Below are positions 11,439 to 21,647 of a stretch of DNA of 64,000 nt, piece after piece (position 1 is the stretch's first letter; each line of letters starts with the position of its first letter). Made by a program: the position numbers and the translations under genes. The notes beneath the pieces were generated by a model, which had not been told where the DNA came from, searched no databases, and worked only from the letters and a program-made list of their open reading frames with translations. The DNA is from Anadara kagoshimensis (Eukaryota; Mollusca; Bivalvia; Arcoida; Arcidae), in the NCBI GenBank assembly GCA_021292105.1, contig CM037865.1:26743027-26807026 (forward strand). Reading direction: 5' to 3'.

Positions 11439-11667
11439 TACAGTGCAGTCTTGTCAAAAGTTTAACACTGAGCTAACGAAACTGGGTTGAAGCCCGGCTG
11501 CAGACCGGCCAAATATGGACAGCGGTAAAAACTGCAGAGTTATACCTGTATATGGCAGCTGGTGAAAAAACACCATTGAGCTAAAGGTGTGCAGGAGCCG
11601 AGATGAGGTGTTAATTTGGCATTAATTCGTTAGCTCAGTGTTCAACTTTCGACAGGTCTGTACTGTA
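11439..11667 (+). mobile_element. Family A MITE, copy 7
   Basis: Ends TACAGTGCAGTCTTGTCA and CGACAGGTCTGTACTGTA with TA flanks, and GAGCTAACGAAACTGG inside the left end. Confidence 0.85.
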
Positions 11668-11769
11668 CGTAAAGATATAATATAGCTATTTTAAGAATTA
11701 ATCTCCAGAAAAAGACATGATTTATACACAACAAGAGTACAAATTCACATTATGGTACACTAAAACTTT

Positions 11770-12080
11770 CCACACTTAAATACTGGTCTATGTCCTAACC
11801 AAAATCCCCAAAATTAAAGCAAAGTGAAAACTGACAAATTAAGTTAACACGTCAACTTCTCTAAGGTAAATGAGGCCGGGTGCTCCAGAAGAGTGTATCT
11901 GGATGATGTACACCAAGGGTAAGATCCAATTTGAGAATGCAAGTAACATAGAACTATACGACGTCAAATATATCAAAGAAAATTTTGAATACAGGGGAAT
12001 CATATAGAGAATATATGCTTTATATCGATAATGTTGTGACGACGACCATGAAGCTTTGTGAGCCTAGGTTTGCAATATCC
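11770..12080 (+). repeat. Dispersed repeat D, copy 1
   Basis: Contains ATGAGGCCGGGTGCTCCAG, then AAGTAACATAGAACTATAC, GACGTCAAATATATC and AATTTTGAATACA, then GACGACGACCATGAAGC. Two other places carry the same order (19135-19400; 49370-49625 on the other strand). No ORF is kept and no superfamily is recognised. Confidence 0.55.
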
Positions 12081-12350
12081 CCCAAGTAAAATAAAAAAAT
12101 AAATAAATAAATGATGATAATAATAATAAGCACTTCACAAGCATAACAATCTTTACAAATCGGAAACTGGTTGGAAATCGAATGACGGTGAGAAAGTGTA
12201 CATAGTATTTAAACTGTATAGAGTAGATAACATTGTAAATAACAATTGTTATTTATAAGCTCTCGATTTCAGTTCCCATTTTAGTTTCCGGACACAATTA
12301 AGCTAAGTTCACTGACCTAATACGACATATCATTTCAAAACCCACATTAA

Positions 12351-12904
12351 ACAGTACAGACCTGTCGAAAGTTTAACACTGAGCTAACGAAAAGAAGACG
12401 TACATGTAGCTTGACTACCAACAAAAGTCCGAGACGTGGATAGCTTGTGGCCGCAAAGCTGCCTATAGACAGATTGTGGCTGCCGAAAAGCTGTCGAGAT
12501 GTATCTAAGAAGGACCCGAAATGATCTGCCAATTCGGCGCTAATTCGTTATCATATGGCGCTAATTCGTTATCATATGGCGCTAATTCGCTATCATAGGG
12601 CGCTAATTCGTTATCATATGGCGCTAATTCGTTATCATATGGCGCTAATTCGTTATCATATGGCGCTTATTCGTTATCATATGGCGCTAATTCGTTATCA
12701 TATGGCGCTAATTCGTTATCATATGGCGCTAATTCTTTATCATATGGCGCTAATTCGTTATCATATGGCGCTAATTCTTTATCATATGGCGCTAATTCGT
12801 TATCATATGGCGCTAATTCGTTATCATATGGCGCTAATTCTTTATCATATGGCGCTAATTCGTTATCATATTATTTTTAAACTTTCGACAGGTCTTTACT
12901 GTAC
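12351..12904 (+). mobile_element. Family A MITE enlarged by an internal satellite
   Basis: Left end ACAGTACAGACCTGTCGA and right end TTTCGACAGGTCTTTACTGTA are those of a normal ~220-bp family A element. The segment that normally reads once as GCGCTAATTCGTTA near the right end has expanded into the 21-bp array at 12537-12876, which more than doubles the length. Confidence 0.85.
12537..12876 (+). repeat. 21-bp satellite, about 16 copies
   Basis: Unit GGCGCTAATTCGTTATCATA plus one base, about 16 head-to-tail copies with few substitutions (mostly CGTT to CTTT). As 21 is a multiple of 3 it stays open as a 126-residue frame repeating MALIRYH. I regard that frame as a by-product, not a protein. Confidence 0.95.
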
Positions 12905-13179
12905 ATACGTAAAATTAAAAAGCAAAATCGTGTAACGCTGTGAAAAATTTGAGGTTGACCTTGAGATAATGGAGCGTTTACAAGTCAGCTACACAGTGAT
13001 TGGCATAAATGAAGTATCACGCGAAAACAATGGTCATCAAACAATTGTTATTTTTTTATATGGAAAGCATTTACACGACACTTGTAAAAATTAACCAACG
13101 ACACGACGCAAAAAAGCGAAATGAAAAAGGTAAACACATGACTAATTGTTACATATTATTTAGTGTAATGGAGTTATGG

Positions 13180-13292
13180 TGTTTTACATCCAGACAAGAG
13201 TCTTTCACTTATACCGACGCGGAAAGTTTTGGGATGGTTGAGGAAACCGGCGTGGCCAAAAAACCACCAATCTTCGGCAAGCGAATGTATGT
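13180..13292 (-). mobile_element. SINE family 2 fragment
   Basis: Contains AAGAGTCTTTCACTTATACC, GTTGAGGAAACCGGCG and ACCAATCTTCGGCAAGCG. These are the body motifs of a second SINE-like family also seen at 22660, 30595, 32750, 52300, 56155 and 58905. The 103-residue ORF crossing it is not credited. Confidence 0.5.
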
Positions 13293-13782
13293 TAATTATT
13301 TTTACTCAAGTGTTGTGTAAAATGGAGTGTAACAACTCCTAATGAAGTCCGACGCCTAATGAAGTCCACAGAATGGGGCTCCAGACGAGGAGACTTTTTG
13401 ATACTACCAAAAAAAAGTCTTAAAATTTTACGACTTCAATTTAGACCAACTAGCAATAGCAACGTACATTCAGGCACATACATCGTGTGCTTTGTCCAAC
13501 CGTACCATACCCCCGCGAAAATGTTTAGGGGGTATTTATACGAATCACCCTGTCCGTCCGTCCGTCGGTCCGTCCGTCCGTCCGCCCGTTCGTCAAAATA
13601 TCGTTTAAGCTTCCATGTCTATGAATGGATTTTGATCAAACTTGGAACCAAAGTTATTGTCCGTCTGTCCGTCCGTTCGTCCGTCTGGACGTTGGGAAAG
13701 GGAGATATTTGTCTCTCCAAAGACCGTTATAGTGTTAGCTCTTTTTGGGGAGGCATAAAAGGTACCAATCGAGAATTATCGA

Positions 13783-13885
13783 TTGATTGATTGATTGATT
13801 GACTGACTGACTGACTGACTGACTGACTGACTGACTGACTGACTGACTGACTGACTGACTGACTGACTGATTGATTGATTGATTG
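13783..13885. repeat. (GATT)n-(GACT)n microsatellite
   Basis: GATT units flank about 17 GACT units. The matching place in the right arm (16203-16260) has only CAAT/AAAT units, so the arms have drifted here after duplication. Confidence 0.95.
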
Positions 13886-13914
13886 GTTTGTTGAATGGGT
13901 TTTTTAGATCTAGT

Positions 13915-14115
13915 CAAGAATATTTACTTATATCGAGACGTCACCAGCTATAGATGGAATATTTGAAGTTTTTACCTTTGAGGTGCGTACAGTGTACAGG
14001 GAGGGTCTCCAACGAGCCATACTTTCTGTGATACATTGTTATCATGTGATGCATTGGTTTATCAGGTCTTTTCCGAAGGACCCCGTGACTTTCATTGCTA
14101 AATGCCGAGCTGCAC
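13915..14115 (-). mobile_element. SINE family 1 fragment in left arm
   Basis: AGTCAAGAATATTTACTTAT, ATCGAGACGTCACCAGC, GGACCCCGTGACTTTCATTG: the 3' half of family 1 on the minus strand, mirrored at 15985-16190. Confidence 0.75.
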
Positions 14116-14227
14116 ATGTAAATAACATTAGCAACACTCTACTATTATTTTGCATTTTACAATATTTTAATTATTTAATCATTATGCATTACCATGCATG
14201 TAATAAGGTGTCCAAAATAAAATAATA

Positions 14228-14228
14228 T

Positions 14229-14279
<51 letters not shown>

Positions 14280-14282
14280 TTC
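14228..14282. repeat. (TTTA)n microsatellite
   Basis: About 13 TTTA units. The mirrored site in the right arm (15872-15893) has about five. Confidence 0.95.
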
Positions 14283-14639
14283 TTATTTGTATCTATCTTC
14301 TCCGCTAAATTTCTCAACAAGGTTTCTTAGAATCCATCATGCGTACATGTATATGAAATCAAATGTGATTTTTTTACCCCAAACTCCCGTGCTTACTTTA
14401 TCATGTGATGGATTTCATTAAGCTTCGAGGCAACAACACGGCTAACGATGTCCCATAATATTTCATCCGTTTTAATCATAGTTTATGTGTAACAGATATA
14501 TTTATTTTTACCATGAAAAAAAGTTTTGCAGTGGACTTTATATCAAGTGTTTTAATGAGTTAAAACGCGGAGGATCGTTGATATAGACAATATCTTGTTA
14601 GCAGTATTAGATAAAGTAGTAGTATACCTTTCTGAAGCT

Positions 14640-15505
14640 GAACTTCATTAGGCGTCGAGGTAACATAACGCCTAATAAATTCCCTTATTATATCTCGTTA
14701 CATGTACATAGTGGACTTCATTAGGCGTCGGGGTAACATACGTCTAATAAGGTCCCTTACTATATCTTATTACACAGTGGACTTCATTAGGCGTCGAGGT
14801 AACTTAACGCCTAATGAAGTCCCTTACTATATCTTATTACACAGTGGACTTCATTAGGCGTCGTTACATTACCTCGACGCCTAATGAAGTCCCTTACTAT
14901 ATTTTACTACAAAATGGACTTCATTAGGCGTTAAGTTACCTCGACGCCTAATGAAATCCACTATGTACAAAGATATAGTAATGGACTATATTAGGCGTTA
15001 AGTTACCTCGACGCCTAATGAAATCCACAATGTACAAAGATATAGTAATGGACTTCTTTAGGCGTTAAGTTACCTCGACGCCTAATGAAGTCCACTATGT
15101 ACAAAGATATAATAGGGGACTTCATTAGGCGTTACGTTACCTCCACGCCTAATGAAATTCATTTTGTGATAAGATATAGTAAGGGACTTCATTAGGCGTT
15201 AAGTTACCTCGACGCATAATGAAATCCACTATGTACAAAGATATAGTAAGGGACTTCATTAGGCGTTAAGTTACCTCGACGCCTAATGAAGTCCACTATG
15301 TACAAAGCTATAATAAGGGACTTCATTAGACGTTAAGTTACCTCGACGCCTAATGAAGTCCACTATGTAACAATATATAGTAAGGGACTTCATTAGGCGT
15401 TAAGTTACCTCGACGCCTAATGAAGTTCACTTTGTAATAAGATATAGTAAGGGACTTCGTTAAGCGTTATGTTACCTCGACGCCTAATGAAGTTCACTTC
15501 AGAAA
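14640..15505. repeat. Core array of tandem palindromic ~68-bp units
   Basis: About 13 units. Each holds GGACTTCATTAGGCGTTAAG and its inverse CGACGCCTAATGAAGTCC around GTTACCT, then TATGTACAAAGATATAGTAA. The four units left of about 14880 face one way and about nine to the right face the other, so the array itself switches orientation. The same core (CCTAATGAAGTCC) stands at both outer ends of the 3.4-kb structure. Confidence 0.85.
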
Positions 15506-16203
15506 GGTATACTACTACTTAATCTAATACTGCTAACAAGATATTGTCTATATCAACGATCCTCCGCGTTAAACTTATTAAAACAGTTGATATAAAGGCC
15601 ACTGCAAAACTTTTTTATCATGATAAAAATAAATATACATGTATATCTGTTGCACAAAAACTATGATTAAAACGGAGACTTTTAATCAGATGAAATAGTA
15701 TGGGACATCGTTAGCCGTGTTGTTGCCTCGAAGCTTAATGAAATCCATCAGATGATAAAGTAAGCACGGAAGTTTGAGGGAAAAAATGACATTTGATTTC
15801 ATATACATGTACGTATGATGGATTCTAAGAAACCTTGTTGAGAAATTTAGCGGAGAAGATAGATAAAAATAAGAATAAATAAATAAATATTATTATTTTG
15901 GGCACTTTATTACATGCATGGTAATGCACGCAAAATTAAAATATTGTAAAATGCAAAACAATAGCAGGGTGTTGCTAATGTCATTTACATGTAGCAATGA
16001 AAGTCACGGGGTCCTTCGGAAAAGACTTGATAAACCAATGCATCACATGATAACAATGTATCACAGAAAGTATGGCTCGTTGGAGACCCTCCCTGTACAC
16101 TGTACGCACCTCAAAGGTAAAAACTTCAAATATTTCATCTATAGCTGGTGACGTCTCGATATAAGTAAATATTCTTGACTAGATCTAAAAAAACCATTTA
16201 ACA

Positions 16204-16254
<51 letters not shown>

Positions 16255-16737
16255 CAATCAAGTTGCATCCGTAAAATTCTTAGATTACAATTATTTAAAC
16301 AATAGTTCTCGATTGGTACCTTTTATGCCTCCCCAAAAAGAGTTAAAATTATAACGGTCTTTGGAGAGACAAATACCTCCTTTTCCCAACATCCAGACGG
16401 ACGAACGGACAGACAGACGGACAATAACTTTGGTTCCATGTTTGATTAAAATCCATTCTTAGACATGGAAGCATATGTAAAGCTGACACGATATTTTGAC
16501 GGACCGACGGACGGACGGACGGACGGACAGGGTGATTCGTATAAATACCCCCTAAACATTTTTTGCGGGGTATGGTACGGTTGGACAAAGCACACGATGT
16601 ATGTGCCTGAATGTACGTTGCTATTGCTAGTTGGTCTAAATCGAAGTCGTAAAATTTTGAGACTTTTTTTTTTGGTAATATCAAAAAGTCTCCTCGTCTT
16701 GAGCCCCAATCTGTGGACTTCATTAGGAGTTGTTACA
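15505..16737 (-). repeat. Right arm of the giant palindrome
   Basis: Inverted copy of 13328-14640. It keeps the SINE fragment (15985-16190), the GGAC-rich block (16495-16530) and CACGATGTATGTGCCTGAAT, the inverse of ATTCAGGCACATACATCGTG in the left arm. Differences are small substitutions and microsatellite length. Confidence 0.8.
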
Positions 16738-16739
16738 GA

Positions 16740-17335
16740 GGTCAGAAAAAAACTCAACTCATCTCCGTCATTTGTTCAGTCAGATTTTGGCGTTATAAAG
16801 TAAAAGGTTTTGGCGATAAATCGATGAGGTCTTATATAGAAAACAAAGGGAATAGATATAAGGACTTCAACTACATTGTATAGTACTGAATATGAGCTAG
16901 CAAATCTAATAAAGGTCATTATAACGAGGTTTGACTAAATTGGGACTTAAGATACAGAGGCTACAAGTGAGACTGAAAGCCTAACGAGGGCAATGATAAG
17001 GAGATTTATTACTTGTACTTGAACCAGCATAAAATTATGACAATCCGAATCCTAAAAATGGTATGGAATTTGACATTGAGGAGGGCGTCATCATAAATAT
17101 TATTTAGTGTCATTTGAAACACTTAGAATGTTTAAAAAAGAAAATTATACCCAAAATCATAAATTTGAAGATTAAATTTTTTATATCTGACCCAAACTAT
17201 TTTTATGAGAATTACTTAAAAGAAAACTGGTATAAATCGCTAGTGATTTCAATAGACATTTGATAGCTACATTTTTATTATGCAATAAAATACTACTTTA
17301 CATCTGTTTTATGGACTGGATTATCTATCATCCTT
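16740..17335. other. Unassigned stretch
   Basis: AT-rich, with no ORF, repeat or hairpin that I can support. Confidence 0.5.
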
Positions 17336-17338
17336 CAG

Positions 17339-17515
17339 TACAGGCCTGTCGAAAGTTTAACACTACGCTGATGAATTAGTGCCGACCAGGCCGGTCATTT
17401 AGGCCCATCGTCGGTTACATCTAGACAGCTGAAATCTCGCCCAGCAGCCAGCTATATCTCGACTTTTCGGTTCCTTTCCGTTAGCTCAATGTTTTACTTT
17501 CGGCAGGTCTGTATT
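17339..17515 (-). mobile_element. Family A MITE, copy 9
   Basis: Ends TACAGGCCTGTCGAAAG and CTTTCGGCAGGTCTGTATTA. About 175 bp long, so it lacks part of the usual interior. Confidence 0.8.
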
Positions 17516-17695
17516 ATCGCTTATACGATGTACGTATGTATTCACATAAAAAAGAAAATTTAATTTGATTTCTCGAATGTAACACACACTTCGGGCACAA
17601 AAGGAATAAGATTTAGATTAATGCATCTTCACGCTTTGTTGAAACCAGATACTACCGAGTACTAATACTGGGTACTAGTAGTACCATATGTATAA

Positions 17696-18125
17696 ATGTA
17701 CAGTACAGGTCTGGCAGTTAAACAATAGTGTAATGATAATGATAATGATAGGCAGCCTAGTGGCCGAGATACAGTACAGACCTGTCGAAGGTTTAACACT
17801 TAGCTAACGAAAAAGCCCAGAATCGGCAGCTCATATCGACCATTGTTAGCTATAACCTCGAAAACTGATATCTATCTCTCGACGGCAGCTTTTCGGCCAC
17901 AAGCTTTCCATATCTCGGCAACTGAACAGCCAATCTTAACTCCTGTTCGTTAGCTAAATGTTAAACTTTCTACAGGTCTGTACTGTAGCTAGTGACCGAG
18001 ATATAGATAGCTAGTGACCGATCAGCTCCGATCCTAGCGATAGATAGTAGTGGCCGAAAAGCTGTCGTGATGTAGCTGACGGGGGAGGGGGGGCAAAGAT
18101 GAACTTGTAATTCGGCCTTAGTGTC
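17696..18125 (+). mobile_element. Family A MITE split by another family A copy
   Basis: The left part 17696-17769 (TACAGTACAGGTCTGGCAG…CTAGTGGCCGAGA) and right part 17988-18125 (GCTAGTGACCGAGATATAG…CTTGTAATTCGGCCTTAGTG) belong to one older element. The insert at 17770-17987 is a complete copy in the opposite orientation. The right TIR of the host copy is missing or too diverged to see. Confidence 0.65.
17770..17987 (-). mobile_element. Family A MITE inserted in a family A MITE
   Basis: Clear ends TACAGTACAGACCTGTCG and TCTACAGGTCTGTACTGTA with TA at both junctions. It is better preserved than its host, so younger. Confidence 0.85.
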
Positions 18126-18127
18126 TG

Positions 18128-18332
18128 TATAAAACAGACCTGTGAAAAGTTGAACACTGGGCTAGCAAAAGAGATTCGAAGCCCGATTGAAGAGTGACCG
18201 AGATATGCCTAACTGGTAACCGAAAATCTGCCAATATAAAGTTGTCGAAAGCTAAAGCTGGGTCAAGGTGAGATACTAATCTGCCACTAATTTGTTAGCC
18301 TAGTGTTATACTTTCGACAGGTCTGTACTGTA
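18128..18332 (+). mobile_element. Family A MITE, copy 12
   Basis: Left end TAAAACAGACCTGTGAAAAG and right end CTTTCGACAGGTCTGTACTG, with GGGCTAGCAAAAGAG and AATTTGTTAGCC inside. Confidence 0.75.
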
Positions 18333-18531
18333 TGTTTTTGTTGTTTAAAGAGATTTTAAAGATTTTTTCTGATACTCAAAGTGATTTAGATCTGTTATTT
18401 GATAATGTTTACAAAACATAAAATACTGTTTATTTTCCTAAGTGTCATTGTGTCAGATGTAACCAGAGAAATTTATATTTGTGTAAATACAAATCTAGTT
18501 GTGCTGGCACGAAAGGCTCTAGGCTTCACGG

Positions 18532-18680
18532 ACAGTACAGATCTGTCGAAAGTTTAACACTTAGCTAACGCTTTAGTACCGAATCAAGTCTCTCAGCTCA
18601 TCTTCAACCCTAGCTATAGCAGTAGCTACATTCATATATTTCGACAGCTTTTCTGCAGTTGCTATCTAAAAATGTCCATG
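18532..18680 (-). mobile_element. Family A MITE, right end missing
   Basis: GACAGTACAGATCTGTCG and TTTAACACTTAGCTAACGC mark the left end. Sequence follows the family as far as TTTCTGCAGTTGCTATCT and then passes into another repeat (18690-18790). Confidence 0.65.
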
Positions 18681-18689
18681 TTTCGTCCA

Positions 18690-18790
18690 ACATGACGTCA
18701 AGTGTCAATTCTTTTATGCAAAGATAACAGAAAAAAGTCTTACGATTCAAATTGATTGAAACAAACGAGAAACAAAAGCAACATCTGAAT
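18690..18790 (+). repeat. Dispersed repeat, also at 41765
   Basis: TCTTTTATGCAAAGATAACAG…GATTCAAATTGATTGAAACAAAC has a diverged match at 41765-41870 (TCTTTTCATGCAAAAATAAC…TTAAAATGCTTCAAACAAAG). Unclassified. Confidence 0.4.
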
Positions 18791-19134
18791 ATCATGTCGT
18801 TGATCGCATTCAAAGCAGCATAGAATATTTGTACCAAAATCCTGACCGGATAAACCATAAATGGTCAAAATGGAGTGTTTAGGTGGAACCTTACATGCAT
18901 TTTTTACAGGGCTATATTGTCCTTTTTATTTTGAAATCAAGTGGATTCATATGGGCAACATTTATTTCCGAGTTGGGTTGAAATATTTGTAAAAAGTTGA
19001 AAAAAATTTATTTGCATATCGGTGGCTACAAAATTGAAATGAAATGAACAACGCTTATTTTTTCCAAAGTGTGGGTAGCATTGGGTTGAAATATTTTTAC
19101 AGAAATCTACCAATCCATGTCCAAATCGCAAAGT

Positions 19135-19400
19135 AAAAAGTAAACTTTGAAACTAGCGAATTAGGTTAAGCGATTGAACTTCGGCCAGGAAGTGAGGCCG
19201 GGAACCCCGGAAGGACAAGGACAGCGTCCAGCCAGCCACAACTATCATGCGTGTGATCAACAATCAGAACGAAAGGAACATGGAATTATTGGATGCCAAA
19301 TATATCCAGCGTAATTTTGGATATATTTATAAACAAGATTGTTATGACGGCCATAAAACGTTTTGATGGCCTTGATAAACCTATTTTCATCATATCCCTT
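19135..19400 (+). repeat. Dispersed repeat D, copy 2
   Basis: GTGAGGCCGGGAACCCCGG, AAAGGAACATGGAATTATT, TGCCAAATATATCCAGC, AATTTTGGATATA, TTATGACGGCCATAAAACG: same order as 11770-12080. The 82-residue minus-strand ORF across it is not credited. Confidence 0.55.
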
Positions 19401-19757
19401 GTTCAACAATTTATAACCTTTGTAGAAAGTTCCTCTATAAATCAAATATTTTAAAACTGTATTACATGCCAGGGGTCTCGTATACATATCTAAAATGAAC
19501 AACACCGAAACGCCGATTTTGTAGAGGTGGTGTCAATTATCACAACCAATTGGCGTTAAAATTAAGTAAAGCAAAAAACCAAATGTATGGAAAATCCATT
19601 AAAATATTTTTTTTTCAATAATTCATTCATTTTCTATGGCTCATTAATCAACTATCATACATAAAGTAACTTAGTAAGAATAAGCAGACATTTGCCTAAA
19701 CTATTTTTTCTGTCGCCTACAACACTAAAATGCATTACATCAAAGGTAAAATACATG

Positions 19758-19981
19758 TACAATGGTCCTGTCCAAAGTTTAACACTAAGCTAACAATTAG
19801 TGCCGAAACGTGAGCTCATTTCGGCCCCTCGTTGACTATTATGTCTCGTCTCGTCTCGCCAGGTGCTATATATTTATCACTTTTCGCCACTTGCTATCCA
19901 TGTCTCGGCCAGTCAGACAGCCGATCGACCTCAGCTCTTTCCGAAAGGTCAGTGTTAAACTTTCGACAAGTCGGTACTATA
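19758..19981 (-). mobile_element. Family A MITE, copy 14
   Basis: Left end TACAATGGTCCTGTCCAAAG and right end CTTTCGACAAGTCGGTACTA. Both TIRs carry several substitutions, so an older copy. Confidence 0.7.
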
Positions 19982-19999
19982 AAAAGAAAAGTGTAATTT

Positions 20000-20240
20000 A
20001 AAATTATAAAATTTAAGAGGTATTTACCTTGCAGTATCCGAGGAATACATTTTGTCCCGATTGAAAATCACTAAATTATGCTTCAATAAAAAAGGTTACA
20101 ACTTTAAAAATGTTTTTCCTTTCTATCAAAATTTACAAACGTCATGCATGAAATAACATGTTCCAACTGAGTTAATCACATAAATGAATGTAAGTGAACT
20201 TTTTCACTGATTTGGAACGAAAAAAACTTGAAAATATTGA
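20000..20240. other. Unassigned stretch
   Basis: Nothing recognised between the MITE and the tandem duplication that follows. Confidence 0.4.
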
Positions 20241-20244
20241 ATTA

Positions 20245-20615
20245 AAATCTTCCCTTTCCTGTTGAAAGTACTAGTATCCAAAAACGCATGTGTTCCAAAT
20301 TGAACACGTCCTGTTAATACAAGGATTCCAAATACAAAGTCTACTCGGTACCCAATAAGTAAAATACCTTTACTAAATTACTTAAAAAACAAATTTGACG
20401 TGCAATGCGTATTTTAACATCTAGTATCCTTATTCTGTTGGAAGTATCTGCAAATTTCATGTGATCAAAATGAACAGGTTCAAGGATTCCTTAATACAAA
20501 GTCTATTCACTATTCAATAAGTGAAATACCTCTACTGAAATACTAGTACTTATAAAACAAATTTTCACCGCAATGTGTATTTTTCACATCCTATAGAAAG
20601 AACACGATTTTAATC
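20245..20615 (+). repeat. Diverged tandem duplication, ~190 bp
   Basis: CCTGTTGAAAGTACTAGTATCC…AATACAAAGTCTACTC…AATAAGTAAAATACC is followed by CTGTTGGAAGTATC…AATACAAAGTCTATTC…AATAAGTGAAATACC: two copies in direct order. No coding signal. Confidence 0.6.
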
Positions 20616-20819
20616 TCTGAAGTATAAATAAATAGTAAAGAGTTTCTAAATATAATGCGTCCCTGATAACAAAAACAATATTAGGTATATTCTAGATAAC
20701 AGAAACCTTAGACATGCGTCAATGTACCTTACGTTGACATTTCGATTTTCATGTCGGGAAATTAAAGGGAGACATTAGCTTACGTATGGTGTTCAATTAG
20801 TGCCAAATTTCAAATGTAT

Positions 20820-21165
20820 CGCCCTCGACTGACATGCAAAGGTAGCTAGGTTGGGAAATCAAAAACGCAAATTGGCGAAGGAGCAATGTTGCAATGCCGA
20901 TAAAGCGAATTGGCGAAGGAACAAAGTTGCAAAGCCGATAAGGCGAATTGGCAATGGAGCGAAGTTACAAAACTGATAACGCGAGGAGAAGAGCAAAGTT
21001 GCAAAACCGATAATGCGAATTGGAGAAGGAGCGAAATTGCAAAACTGTTCACGCCAATTGGCTAAGTGGTAAAGTAAAAACTGGAAACGATGACGGCGTA
21101 AATAAAACAAAGGAGTGATGTCAATACAAGTAAATGCCTCGGCGAAGGAGCGATATTGCTATTGC
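20820..21165 (-). repeat. GCGAAGGAGC-type degenerate repeat
   Basis: About six imperfect units of roughly 40-45 bp built from GGCGAAGGAGC, AAAGTTGCAAA and CCGATAAGGCGAATT. Read on the minus strand it is the same style (CTTCGCCAATTCGC, GCAACTTTGCTCC) as the locus at 44990-45555. ORFs rich in NFAPSP across it are repeat artefacts. Confidence 0.7.
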
Positions 21166-21201
21166 TCTGTGCATCAAGGTACTGTTCCCCGTATATGCGA
21201 G

Positions 21202-21533
21202 TTGATTTATGGTGTTTAACGTCCCAGACAAGAATATTTCTCTTATATCGAGACGTCGCCAGCTATAAGCAAAGATGCAGAAATATTGTCTGAGCGTCGC
21301 GCTGATTGCATTATACAACAGGGTTCTTTATCGTGCCACGACTGCCGTGATACGTAACTGTTTATTTTAAGTTTCCTTCAGAAAGAACCGTCACTTTCAT
21401 TTCGTTATGCTGAGTGCTTGGCGAAGGAACAGTCACCACCCATGTTCTAGCTTGAGTCAGACCCCGCTCTGGGATCGAACCCACGGCCTCCCACTAGCAT
21501 TCGGAGCGTGTACCAACTGAGCTACCACAGTGA
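21202..21533 (-). mobile_element. tRNA-derived SINE (family 1)
   Basis: The minus-strand head at about 21533 reads CACTGTGGTAGCTCAGTTGG and has the B box GGTTCGATCCCAGAG. The body has CTTCGCCAAGCACTCAGC, and the 3' end GACGTCTCGATATAAG…GGGACGTTAAACACC lies at the low-coordinate side. Near full length. Confidence 0.85.
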
Positions 21534-21647
21534 ACGTATGTGAAGAGACGATATTCAGAAATTTGTACCAGACGAACACCATAATTTATATTAATGTTAC
21601 CTTGATTGCAGTAATATAAGTCTTGTATAAATAGATCAAAGTGACAT

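Larger units (their letters stand above)
13328..14640 (+). repeat. Left arm of the giant palindrome
   Basis: Pairs with 15505-16737. The left end carries an extra GACGCCTAATGAAGTCC (13351-13367) beyond the right arm's single copy. Microsatellites are longer here: GACT at 13800-13869 and TTTA at 14229-14280. Confidence 0.8.
13328..16737. mobile_element. Giant near-palindrome (foldback-like element), 3.4 kb
   Basis: The outer ends read TGTAACAACTCCTAATGAAG (left) and CTTCATTAGGAGTTGTTACA (right), exact inverted copies. The arms remain colinear inward for about 1.3 kb: GGGGCTCCAGACGAGGAG/CTCCTCGTCTTGAGCCCC, a GTCC-rich block, a GATT/GACT microsatellite, a SINE fragment, a TTTA microsatellite and GATATAGACAATATCTTG. 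The middle 860 bp is an array of short palindromic units. No transposase frame is present. Layout resembles foldback-type elements (long inverted repeats with internal subrepeats). An inverted segmental duplication kept similar by conversion is the alternative. Confidence 0.85.

Noticed and set aside
12555-12935. A 126-residue frame repeating MALIRYH, looking like a repeat protein
   Set aside because: It is the translation of a 21-bp satellite inside a MITE. The unit length keeps the frame open and there is no promoter, signal or flanking coding sequence.
13009-13320. 103-residue plus-strand frame
   Set aside because: Its second half is a SINE family 2 fragment read in reverse.
13359-16757. 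Frames of 103-143 residues shared by both palindrome arms (WGSRRGDFLILPKK), suggesting a conserved protein
   Set aside because: The likeness is due to the inverted DNA duplication. The frames run through GTCC microsatellite (PSVRPSVR) and have no domain.
18937-19131. Minus-strand frame with duplicated NISTQ words
   Set aside because: A short internal duplication (TGGGTTGAAATATTT twice) explains it; no domain recognised.
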